From Bifidobacterium scaligerum (GTDB taxonomy: Bacteria > Actinomycetota > Actinomycetes > Actinomycetales > Bifidobacteriaceae): 64,000 bases of DNA. The notes beneath the pieces are model-generated. The model was given only the letters and a program-made list of their open reading frames with translations. It had not been told where the DNA came from and ran no database searches. The stretch is taken from NCBI RefSeq assembly GCF_002802865.1, contig NZ_PGLQ01000002.1, positions 96,110 to 160,109 of the forward strand. Reading direction: 5' to 3'. Shown in pieces: positions 18,311 to 26,504 of the stretch. The translations under genes were made by a program, and so were the position numbers. Numbering within the stretch: position 1 is the first letter of the stretch; every line of letters begins with the position of its first letter.

Positions 18311-20128
18311 TCAGAGTGTCGACGAAGCAAGCAGCTCACGAGCATGGTCGAGGGAGGCTTCGGATTCACTGCCGGAAAGCATACGGGCCACTTCATGCAC
18401 ACGTGCGTCATCACGTACCTCATTCACAGTGGTTACCACACCCACAGCATCATCATCGGCATCCGGCGGGATTTTGGTCACCACGAACTGCGCGTCCGCC
18501 CATGAAGCCACCTGCGCCAAATGTGTGACGACGATGACCTGCGAAGTTCTGGCGAGACGGGCGAGACGGCGTCCCAGTTCCGCCGCCGTCTTGCCGCCCA
18601 CACCGGCATCGACTTCGTCAAAGATGAATGTCATATCGGAAGTCGCGGCATCACCGAAGCTCCCGGAGGTGGACTCACGTTTTTTTTCTCTCTCACCGTC
18701 CGCACCGGCATGCATATCTGCCGCCGACAGCTCCAAAGCAAGCATGAGTCGGCTCAATTCGCCACCGGACGCGCTCTTGCCCATCGGCAGCTGCGGCGAG
18801 CCTTCATATGGCGTGAACAGGAAGGCGATATCATCACCACCATTCTGGTCGAGCGCCCGCTCCTCTATCGCTTCTCTCTTGCCGCCCCCTGTCGTCCCCG
18901 AAGTCGCGCGCGGCGTAACGCGAATTTCCAAGGACGCGCCTGCCATGGCCAGCGACTCCAACTCGGCGGTGACCCGTGCGGCCAGACGCGCGGCCGAATC
19001 CGCACGAACCGCACTCAATGCATCAGCTGCCGCAACAGCAGCACGATACAGTTGTTCACGCTCCGCTTCCAACTCCGCCAACTTCTCCGGCGAGGCATCC
19101 AGATCCTCGATTTCAAACGCAGCTTTGTCGCGCCAAGCCACCACGTCGGCGAGAGTTGGCCCCCAACGCCGCGTGAGTTCGCCGAGTTCATGAATACGCG
19201 CGTTGAGCGTGTCCAAATCGGCATCGCCGAAGTCCTCGTCCAGATGCCCGGAAAGCGCGAACACCACATCCTGCAGTTCGGCGTTCAATGATTCCAGACG
19301 ATCCGCCAGCTCGGCGAAATCGCCAGAAGCTCGAATGCCACGCAACGCCTGGGCCGCCTGCAACAGCAAGTCGGAAGCACCGGCGTTTTCCGAAGACGAA
19401 TCGTATTCAAGCTGCGATGAGTCCAATGAGGCAAGCGCCCGAGAGACACCCTCAGCGATCTCAGCCGCGTTTTCGATGCGGTCACGCTTGGCCTTGAGCT
19501 CCTCATCCTCGCCGGGATGCGGATCCACCTCGTTGATATGATCCACGGATTCACGCAGATAATCGGCGCGCTGCCGGGCGGAGGATTCCTGCGAGCGCAA
19601 TCGGGCCAAGCGCTCGTCCATTGCCGCGAGCGCACGCCACGCCTCGCGATAGGCGTCCAGTTCCGCATCATCGCCCGCAGCTCGGTCCAGAAAGTCGCGC
19701 TGGCGTGAAGGCGAGGCGATTTTCAATTGTTCGGCCTGACCATGAATCGTGATGAGTTCGCCGGCGACCGCGACGAGTACGGATTTCGGTAGGCTTTTGC
19801 CGCCCAGCACGGCACGAGAGCGACCGGCAGCACGCACGGTGCGCGAGAGGAACAACTCTCCATCTTCCGGTTCTACACCGGCTTCCCGCGCGATAGTCGC
19901 CGCAGTCGAATGATCGCTTACTGCAAAAATCCCCTGCGCCCATGCTTCGCTGGCTCCAGCCGAAACACGACCCGCATCTGCCGGACCGCCTGAAATCAAG
20001 TTGAGCGCGGACAGCAGCATGGATTTGCCCGCACCAGTTTCGCCGGTGATGGCGGTCATGCCCGCAGCCGGAGTGATGGTAGCTTCGCGAATCGGTCCAA
20101 GATTACGGATATCGAGCTCTTCAAGCAT
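18311..20128 (-). CDS. recN: DNA repair protein RecN
   Basis: SMC-like ATPase that acts in double-strand break repair. It has 605 residues, slightly longer than most homologues. The N-terminus LEELDIRNLGPI leads into Walker A GETGAGKSML. A long central coiled coil runs from about 150 to 370. The C-terminal half has SGGELSRLMLALEL and FIFDEVDAGVGGKTA, then VIVVTHLAQVA. An insertion rich in Ser, Gly and charged residues lies at about 480-510, just before the Walker B. The start overlaps the nadK stop as TGATG, so the two are translationally coupled, as in the actinobacterial tlyA-nadK-recN order. Confidence 0.95.
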   Translation of the reverse strand: MLEELDIRNLGPIREATITPAAGMTAITGETGAGKSMLLSALNLISGGPADAGRVSAGASEAWAQGIFAVSDHSTAATIAREAGVEPEDGELFLSRTVRAAGRSRAVLGGKSLPKSVLVAVAGELITIHGQAEQLKIASPSRQRDFLDRAAGDDAELDAYREAWRALAAMDERLARLRSQESSARQRADYLRESVDHINEVDPHPGEDEELKAKRDRIENAAEIAEGVSRALASLDSSQLEYDSSSENAGASDLLLQAAQALRGIRASGDFAELADRLESLNAELQDVVFALSGHLDEDFGDADLDTLNARIHELGELTRRWGPTLADVVAWRDKAAFEIEDLDASPEKLAELEAEREQLYRAAVAAADALSAVRADSAARLAARVTAELESLAMAGASLEIRVTPRATSGTTGGGKREAIEERALDQNGGDDIAFLFTPYEGSPQLPMGKSASGGELSRLMLALELSAADMHAGADGEREKKRESTSGSFGDAATSDMTFIFDEVDAGVGGKTAAELGRRLARLARTSQVIVVTHLAQVASWADAQFVVTKIPPDADDDAVGVVTTVNEVRDDARVHEVARMLSGSESEASLDHARELLASSTL

Positions 20129-21081
20129 CAGGAAGCCACCTTGCCGGACAAATCCGCAGGAAAAACATGCCCATGGCGCGGCGCATCTGTTTTACCCGCT
20201 TCCGCGCGAGCATGTTCACGCCAGCCGACCACGGGAAGATCGAACTTGGACACCAGACGATTCGTGAACGGCACACCGGACAGTCGCGCCAATCGCAAGG
20301 TATCGCGTGATTCACGCACGACGACCCGCGTCCCCTGCGGCAACGCCCGTTGACGACGGCCATCACAGCAAATCCACCCTTCAGACATCGATTCGTCCAG
20401 AATATCGATGGTGAAGGTCGAGCCGGAACCGATAATCAAAGGACGCGCGAACAGGGCATGCGCCGCCAGCGGAATCAGCTGTAACGCCTTGACATTCGGC
20501 CATATGACCGGTCCTCCTGCGGAGAAGGCATACGCCGTGGAGCCGGTCGGCGTGGACACGATCACGCCATCAGCACCGAAGGAATTCATCTCCACATCAT
20601 CTACCCGGATAGACAGCTCCACCATCTTGCCCCGGTCAGCGCGCTCCAGCGTGATGTCGTTCAAAGCCCAGTCTTCGATAGGCGTGCTTGCCCCCGGCAG
20701 CCAAACATCCACGTGAGCGATCATGCGCTCATCGATCGAATAATCATGGGTGGCCACACGACGAATCGCCTCGTCAATCTGGAAGCTTTCAAACTCCGCC
20801 AGGAATCCCACGTGGCCCATGTTGACGCCAAGAATCGGCACTTGCGTGCAATGCACCAGTTCGGCGGCACGCAAAATTGTGCCATCGCCTCCCAACACCA
20901 CGACGATTTCGGTGTCATCGGACACACATGTCGGCCGCATTCCGAAATCGGGTGCCTCGGTGTTGTCGATAATCGTGACCTCGAATCCGGCCACACGTAA
21001 CTGACTGACCGCTTCGGCCACTACGGTGCCGGACTGCCTGAGCCGGGTATGCGTCACCACCACCGCATTGCGCTTGGCCAT
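20128..21081 (-). CDS. nadK: NAD kinase
   Basis: Phosphorylates NAD to NADP using ATP or polyphosphate. It has 317 residues. The diagnostic GGDGT motif is in VVVLGGDGTILRAAE, and the second motif in PTGSTAYAFSAGGPV. The ATG at 21081 has AGGAGG five bases upstream; the ATG at 21108 does not. The last 35 residues are basic and not part of the core fold. It precedes recN with overlapping stop and start. In related actinobacteria tlyA lies directly upstream; here an opposite-strand potassium-transport module is in between. Confidence 0.95.
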   Translation of the reverse strand: MAKRNAVVVTHTRLRQSGTVVAEAVSQLRVAGFEVTIIDNTEAPDFGMRPTCVSDDTEIVVVLGGDGTILRAAELVHCTQVPILGVNMGHVGFLAEFESFQIDEAIRRVATHDYSIDERMIAHVDVWLPGASTPIEDWALNDITLERADRGKMVELSIRVDDVEMNSFGADGVIVSTPTGSTAYAFSAGGPVIWPNVKALQLIPLAAHALFARPLIIGSGSTFTIDILDESMSEGWICCDGRRQRALPQGTRVVVRESRDTLRLARLSGVPFTNRLVSKFDLPVVGWREHARAEAGKTDAPRHGHVFPADLSGKVAS

Positions 21082-21334
21082 AGCATCCTCCTGTCGAATC
21101 GGTAGCACATGCCACTATTCTAACCACAAACACCCCACTTATCGTACATGTGTTCGAATATTCATGCCGTATCGGGACGCACGTCAGCCACAACCAGTCG
21201 GAAATCGGCCATAACGACCGACTCTTGTTCCACCACTTCGCCTATCGTGGAGCAACGTCGTACAATACAGACGGCATAATCATCGTCGCGTCAGCGTCAA
21301 CGTCAGTAACGAACAGTGCAAAGGCAGGACATTC

Positions 21335-22802
21335 ATGGCCAACGACTTCGACGAATCCTCCTCGAATGAGGAGTCCTCGCAAGGACTCTCATGGTGGTAT
21401 TCGGCCGATCCGATGAGCCAGAACAAGGAGATCAAGACCGCTCGCCGTATCCGCCGCATATCGCTTGCGGATCGGCTGCTCACCCATCCGGGCCGGCTTG
21501 TCCATCCTGTACTTCTGCATACTCATCGCACTGGTCACGCTGCTGTTGCTATTGCCGTTCTCCACTCATGACTGGGTGTTCACCAATTTCCCCGTAGCGT
21601 TCTTCACTGCGGTTTCGGCACTGTCCACATGCGGCATCCCTGTGGTGAACACCGCCGAATACTGGTCTATGTTCGGCCAGGTGGTCATCCTCTTTTCCAT
21701 CCAGTTCGGCGGCTTGGGCGTCATGACGTTCGCCTCCATCGTGGCGCTCGGGGTGTCCCGACGACTCAAGGTGTCGCAACGCATGCTCACCGCCAGCGAG
21801 CTGGGCACCACCAAGCTTTCCGAAATCAAAAGCGTACTCACCGTGGTGTTGGGTACTTCGATCATCGCCGAAGTCGTTACCTTTACCCTGCTGCTTCCCG
21901 AATTATTCCGCGTCAATCACGGACAGATCGGCCGGACGCTGTGGCAGGCATTGTTCTACGCTGTCTCCGCCTACAACAACACCGGCTTCACACCGGACGC
22001 CACCGGACTTCATGTGAACCGATGGGGTGTCGGATTGCCTATTCTCATCAGCGCATTCGTGGGCACGCTCGGTTTCCCGGTAGTGTTGAACATCGTGCAA
22101 AGTGTACGCCGTAGGCTTAGCCCCAAACGATGGACCCTGCATACCAAACTCACCTTGGTCACCACCGGGATTCTGGTGCTTACCTCCCTCGCCTGGTTCC
22201 TGCTGGTCGAATGGGGTAACGTCGCCCTCTTCCCCGCGGACGACCCTGGTATGAAGCTCAGGCGCGCATTGTCCGCCGCGGTGATGCCTCGCTCCGCAGG
22301 ATTCGATATCTCCTGGGTACCGGAAGTAACGCCTGAGACCAAGGTCTTCATGAGTCTGCTGATGTTCATCGGCGCCGGCTCTTCCTCGACCGCCGGTGGC
22401 ATTCGCGTCACGACGTTCGCCGTGATCATCCTTATCTGCGGAGCCTCGTTCACCGGTCACCGTGACGTGGTCGTGTTCCGTCGTCGCATTCCCCGACGCA
22501 TACAGATGACCGCCGTGTCGGTAACCACTGCGTGCTTCGCGCTGGTGGTCGTCGGCGCTACCTCGTTGATGTTTGTGACCGGGTGCGATTTCGTGGACGC
22601 CGTGTTCGAAGCGTGTTCCGCATTCTCCTTGGGCGGCTATTCCGTAGGAGTGGCCAGTGCCGGCAATCCAAGCAGCATGTTTATTCTCGCCGGCGAAATG
22701 ATCGTCGGCAGACTCGGACCGCTTACCATCGCGTACGCGATCAGCAGACCGATGGCTCCCGAACCGATCCGCTACCCGCAGGAGAACATCATCGTCGGCT
22801 AA
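21335..22802 (+). CDS. trkH: Potassium transporter membrane subunit TrkH/KtrB, with an apparent frameshift
   Basis: K+ channel-like subunit with repeated pore segments. The open frame 21465-22802 carries the typical body (VAFFTAVSALSTCGIP, YAVSAYNNTGFTPDA, FIGAGSSSTAGGIRVTT, FEACSAFSLGGYSVG). However, that frame can only begin at a TTG with no ribosome site. A second frame, starting with ATG at 21335, gives a normal cytosolic N-terminus of about 55 residues ending LLTHPGRL. It would join the body exactly (SILYFCILIALV) if one base near 21500 were absent. The gene is therefore drawn as one unit with a one-base disruption. A sequencing error, a real mutation and use of the downstream start are all possible. 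trkA follows 91 nt later. Confidence 0.8.
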
Positions 22803-22893
22803 ATACGGTCAATCATCCGGTCGGAATAAGGTCAGACCAGGTCAGACCAAGCATCACACTCATCACCACCAAATATATAAGGAGACCAATCAC

Positions 22894-23565
22894 ATGGCAG
22901 CACAATCACATGGCAGCAAAAGCAGTAAAAGCGTGCTGGTCATTGGACTGGGGCGCTTCGGCGGATCGGTGGCATCGACTCTGGATCTTATGGGTCAGGA
23001 TGTGCTTGCCATTGACAAGGATCCGGAAATCGTGGCGCGCTGGAGCGCGCATCTGCCTACCATCCAAGCCGATATGACCGATGTGATGGCCATCGAGCAG
23101 ATCGATGCCTCCCAGTTTGATACGGCCGTCGTGGCCATCGGCGACAGCATCGAGGCATCCGTGATCATCACCGGCAATCTACTGGATGCCGGAATCTCCG
23201 ACCTATGGGCCAAGTCGGTCTCGCAAGAGCACGCGCGTATCCTGCAGCGAATCGGCGCCCGCCATATCATCAATGCGGAAACCGACGCCGGCAAGCGTGT
23301 GGGTCACCTGGTGGCAGGCAACTATCTGGATTACATCGAAATCGATGGCCCGTACACCGTAGTGAAAATTCACACCCCGTTGTATGCAGTGGGCCGCAGC
23401 ATCGAGGACGTGCAGGTGCATGACAAGTATGGCGTGACCGTGGTAGGAGTCAAGGCCCCGGGCAAGGAATTCCAATACGGCTCGAAAGAATTGATCATGC
23501 ATCGTAACGATGAATTGATCCTCATGGGCAAGCAGGACCAGATCGATCATTTCATCCAAGGCTGA
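22894..23565 (+). CDS. trkA: Potassium uptake regulatory subunit TrkA/KtrA
   Basis: A 223-residue cytosolic NAD-binding subunit that gates the TrkH/KtrB channel. The Rossmann domain opens with VLVIGLGRFGGSVASTL and the ribose-binding acid in LAIDKD. The C-terminal RCK_C domain covers about 140-220 and ends with ELILMGKQDQIDHFIQ. AAGGAG lies nine bases before the ATG. It is in the same orientation as trkH and almost certainly cotranscribed with it. The gene is intact even if trkH is not. Confidence 0.93.
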   Translation: MAAQSHGSKSSKSVLVIGLGRFGGSVASTLDLMGQDVLAIDKDPEIVARWSAHLPTIQADMTDVMAIEQIDASQFDTAVVAIGDSIEASVIITGNLLDAGISDLWAKSVSQEHARILQRIGARHIINAETDAGKRVGHLVAGNYLDYIEIDGPYTVVKIHTPLYAVGRSIEDVQVHDKYGVTVVGVKAPGKEFQYGSKELIMHRNDELILMGKQDQIDHFIQG

Positions 23566-23580
23566 TAACGGCTGAGCTGC

Positions 23581-23630
23581 GTCGTGCGCAAAGCACCGGA
23601 CACCGGCACGGCCGGCGTTTTGCGCACGAC
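23581..23630 (+). terminator. Long hairpin after trkA
   Basis: A 12-bp perfect stem (23581-23592 against 23619-23630, GTCGTGCGCAAA/TTTGCGCACGAC) encloses a GC-rich 26-base loop that may fold further. It begins 15 nt after the trkA stop and separates the potassium genes from the bactofilin-like gene. Confidence 0.65.
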
Positions 23631-23745
23631 ATCCTCTACCTGAATACCGTATGAATACTCAATGAACACATGATGATCACATCGTGAACGTTCGTGCAAT
23701 GCCATATTCCGGTCTTCCTAGGGTGAAGAAAGGGGGCATAAGCAC

Positions 23746-24423
23746 ATGAACGATCATCCACAGACTTGTATATCAGTACATGGCGGAACATACGGGACCA
23801 TCGCGATCAGCCAACATTCACAACTTGAGGACGGCGTACGTTTCCGGACCATGCTGGTTACCAGCGAACTTGAGGCAGACGAAATCAACGGTGATGAATT
23901 AATCGTCGCCAATGGCGCGGTGCGATGTACCGGCGATGTTACCGTACCGACTATTTCCGGCCGTGGACAGCTAGATATCGGCGGCAACATCGTTTGCAAT
24001 CAGATGACATTCACCGGTACCGTGCATTGCGAAGGCGATATTCGATGTAACGGAACACTATCGGTCAATGGCTCACTCAAAAACGCACAGCATATCAGCG
24101 CACAAACCGTGCATCTCAATGGGGTCCTGCACGGACGTGACATCGCAGGTCAAGAGCTGGAAGTGCAACCATTGCGCAGCCAGATGTTCTCCCGATTCAA
24201 TATGAACGAATATGAATCCGGCCGCTCTGCCGCCACCATCAATGCCTCTACCGTACGAGCACGAGGGCTGACCTGTCGTCTGATGCATGCCGATTCGGTC
24301 ACATTACGCGAAGGCAGCACTGTGGAGCATGCCACATGCACCATCTCACTGGGCACTGATCGCACTTCCAGCGTTCTGCTGATGGGGCATAATTGCCGGC
24401 GGGTTCATCTTAAAACGGCGTAA
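23746..24423 (+). CDS. Bactofilin-like polymer-forming protein
   Basis: A 225-residue protein without a signal peptide or membrane segment. It is made of short turns repeated about every 6-8 residues with Gly, Asn and beta-branched residues: ELEADEINGDELIVANGAV, RGQLDIGGNIVCNQMTFTG, CNGTLSVNGSLKNAQHISA, TVRARGLTCRLMHADSVTL. This is the look of a right-handed beta-helix of the bactofilin type; short forms of this fold polymerise into filaments. A ribosome site AAGGGGG lies upstream. Its 3' end overlaps the convergent tlyA gene by 19 nt. The fold call is by pattern only. A polymerisation role is inference. Confidence 0.6.
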   Translation: MNDHPQTCISVHGGTYGTIAISQHSQLEDGVRFRTMLVTSELEADEINGDELIVANGAVRCTGDVTVPTISGRGQLDIGGNIVCNQMTFTGTVHCEGDIRCNGTLSVNGSLKNAQHISAQTVHLNGVLHGRDIAGQELEVQPLRSQMFSRFNMNEYESGRSAATINASTVRARGLTCRLMHADSVTLREGSTVEHATCTISLGTDRTSSVLLMGHNCRRVHLKTA

Positions 24424-25190
24424 AGCAGATACTCCGCATTGCCATGCGTACCGGCGATAGGACTGTCCGCGGTGGCCTGCACATCCAAACCATGCTGTTG
24501 CGCACACTCCACGACGTCAGCCAGCGCCTGTTCGCGCAGCACCTGGTCTTCGACAATTCCATTTTTCCCTAATCCCTCGCGACCTACCTCGAACTGTGGT
24601 TTGACCAGCAGTACGATATGCGCGCCAGGGGCTGCGATCCTCGCGATAACCGGGATTACATAGGTCAGGGAAATAAACGAAACGTCCGAAACGATCATTT
24701 CAGGGGCGAAAGGCAAATCATCGGATTTGACCTCACGTATGTTGACGCCGCTCATTTCGATCACGCGATCATCATTGGCGATACGCTGGTCAAGCTGCCC
24801 ATGACCTACATCCAAGGCGATGACTTGCGCCGCACCGTTACGCAACAGGACTTCCGTAAAGCCGCCGGTGGATGCACCGATATCAAGGCAACGCAGTCCA
24901 CGCGGTTCAGGCAGTCCTGATGAGGCGAACGCGGTAAATGCGCCGATCAATTTGTAGGCGCCCCGGGAGACGTAATCGTCTCCCTTGTCGACGGCAAGTT
25001 GATTATGACCTGCTTTGACCATGAATGATGGTTTGGTGATGGTCATGCCATTCACACGTACATGACCTGATTTGATCAGCCGTTGCGCCTTGGCCCGAGA
25101 TTCCACCAATCCGGAAGCAACCAACATCAGGTCAAGCCGATCCAACGGAGTGGATGAGTCAAGCGTCTGTTCGCTCATGGTAATCGCCAT
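24405..25190 (-). CDS. tlyA: TlyA-family rRNA 2'-O-methyltransferase / putative hemolysin
   Basis: Methylates ribose in 16S and 23S rRNA in mycobacteria (C1409 and C1920); loss there gives capreomycin resistance. An S4 RNA-binding domain lies at about 15-75 (RLDLMLVASGLVESRAKAQRLIKSGHVRVNG). The SAM-binding domain shows CLDIGASTGGFTEVLLRNG and ALDVGHGQLD, then DVSFISLTYVIPVI. The start is uncertain between 25190 and 25178; neither has a strong ribosome site, and the frame is open to 25235. It follows the 55-residue gene. In other actinobacteria nadK and recN come next, but here they lie 3.3 kb away beyond an inserted module. Confidence 0.9.
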   Translation of the reverse strand: MAITMSEQTLDSSTPLDRLDLMLVASGLVESRAKAQRLIKSGHVRVNGMTITKPSFMVKAGHNQLAVDKGDDYVSRGAYKLIGAFTAFASSGLPEPRGLRCLDIGASTGGFTEVLLRNGAAQVIALDVGHGQLDQRIANDDRVIEMSGVNIREVKSDDLPFAPEMIVSDVSFISLTYVIPVIARIAAPGAHIVLLVKPQFEVGREGLGKNGIVEDQVLREQALADVVECAQQHGLDVQATADSPIAGTHGNAEYLLYAVLR

Positions 25191-25274
25191 TCCTGGTTTC
25201 AACGGGCAAAGCACATCGCCGAGGGCATCGTGCACCAGTGCGGATTGATCGCCCCTGCCTACAGGTGTCGCCGG

Positions 25275-25442
25275 TTACCTACGCAAGGTATCCAGTTCAC
25301 GCCGCAGCTCAGCAAGCACGTCACGATATGTGTCGAGTTGCTGTTCGACAGGCTGATGCTCGATGCCCTCAAGCCTGGGGAATCGCTGCATAAGTGGCAT
25401 GCGCTCCCCCGGCTTGTGATCAATCGATTGTTGCTCTGCCAT
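25275..25442 (-). CDS. Small 55-residue protein between the HAD phosphatase and tlyA
   Basis: A short open frame, ATG at 25442 to TAA at 25275. It begins MAEQQSIDHKPGERMP, has LMQRFPRLEGIEHQ in the middle, and ends in a charged helix (LDTYRDVLAELRRELDTLRR). The start lies two bases after the TGA of the upstream HAD gene, so it is almost surely translated with it. A small gene occupies the same position between the HAD phosphatase and tlyA in Mycobacterium tuberculosis (Rv1693, between Rv1692 and Rv1694), which supports its reality. The function is unknown; the C-terminal helix could mediate pairing. Confidence 0.75.
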   Translation of the reverse strand: MAEQQSIDHKPGERMPLMQRFPRLEGIEHQPVEQQLDTYRDVLAELRRELDTLRR

Positions 25443-25445
25443 CGA

Positions 25446-26504
25446 TCAATGTTCCAAGGCAAAAGCCGGAACCGACGAGGCATCCAACGATGCCTCACCT
25501 TTGTCGCTGGCCTCCCACGCGGCGCACAACGCGGCGCGCAACGCGTCCACACTGGTCGTATCGCTGGCATGCACGCTGCCGTTTTCAAACCATGCGCATT
25601 CGCGACGGCACTGCCAAGTACCGTCCTCGGCTCGCACCGGTTCAGGCTGCACTTCCAGCAGACCACGCAAATCCGGGCTCACGAACGTGGGACGAAGATG
25701 CGCGGGGGCAAGCATGAGTTCGGTAGGGTTGGTGACGCCGGTCAGCACGGCCAACGAATCATAACCGCCTCGATTGCCGGCTTCAATATCCGTGTCCAGA
25801 CGATCGCCGATGGCAATCGACGCGTCTTTGGCCACGAGCTCATGGCCTTCCGCGGCATTCAATTCCCGGGCCTCGTCATACATGAATGATTCAGGCTTGC
25901 CGGCGGATGCCACCGGTTCGACGCCGGTGGCGGCGATCACGGCACGAATCATCGAGCCGCATCCGGGAGCGATACCCAGTTCGCGCGGAATAGTCAGATC
26001 ACGGTTGGTGACGAAGTAGGTTGCGCCGGCCTCAACCGCAAACGCGACATCAGCCATCATCTGCCAAGTCATCTGCGGATACCAACCCTGAATCACCGCA
26101 TCCGGATGATCTTCCGGACCATTCACCACGGTCAGACCGTTACGGCTCACCTCTTCACGTAAATGTTCGGCACCCAATACCAGCACTTTGGCGCCTTTTG
26201 GCATCGCTTTGGCAACCATGCGGGCGGCCACCACCGAAGAAGTGATGACCTGCCACGGCTGTACATCAAGACCGAAACCTTTGAGCTGATCCGCGACTAC
26301 ATGCTGGAACCGCGAGGAATTGTTCGTCGTGTACTCGATGGTCATGCCCGCCTGCTCGGCGGCACGAATCGAGTCGGCGGCGTGATCCACCGGGTTCTTG
26401 CCCCGATACACCACGCCATCCAAGTCCAGCAACGCCAGCTGATAGGCCTCAGCCAGCGGTCGGTCTGTTCCTTTGAGGAAACGAGTCATTCCCGATGCTT
26501 TCAC
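25446..26504 (-). CDS. HAD-superfamily phosphatase, NagD-like
   Basis: A 352-residue member of the HAD IIA (NagD) group. Motif I is YQLALLDLDGVVYRGKNPVDHA with the nucleophile Asp, motif II is EYTTNNSSR, and motif IV is AIGDRLDTDIEAGNRGGYDSLAVLTG. The likely mycobacterial counterpart by position, Rv1692, is described as a glycerol-3-phosphate phosphatase. The start is a GTG at 26504 overlapping the stop of the TPR gene as GTGA; an ATG at 26489 is an alternative. About 70 residues after the core, including CRRECAWFENGSVH, are less conserved. Confidence 0.9.
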   Translation of the reverse strand: MKASGMTRFLKGTDRPLAEAYQLALLDLDGVVYRGKNPVDHAADSIRAAEQAGMTIEYTTNNSSRFQHVVADQLKGFGLDVQPWQVITSSVVAARMVAKAMPKGAKVLVLGAEHLREEVSRNGLTVVNGPEDHPDAVIQGWYPQMTWQMMADVAFAVEAGATYFVTNRDLTIPRELGIAPGCGSMIRAVIAATGVEPVASAGKPESFMYDEARELNAAEGHELVAKDASIAIGDRLDTDIEAGNRGGYDSLAVLTGVTNPTELMLAPAHLRPTFVSPDLRGLLEVQPEPVRAEDGTWQCRRECAWFENGSVHASDTTSVDALRAALCAAWEASDKGEASLDASSVPAFALEH

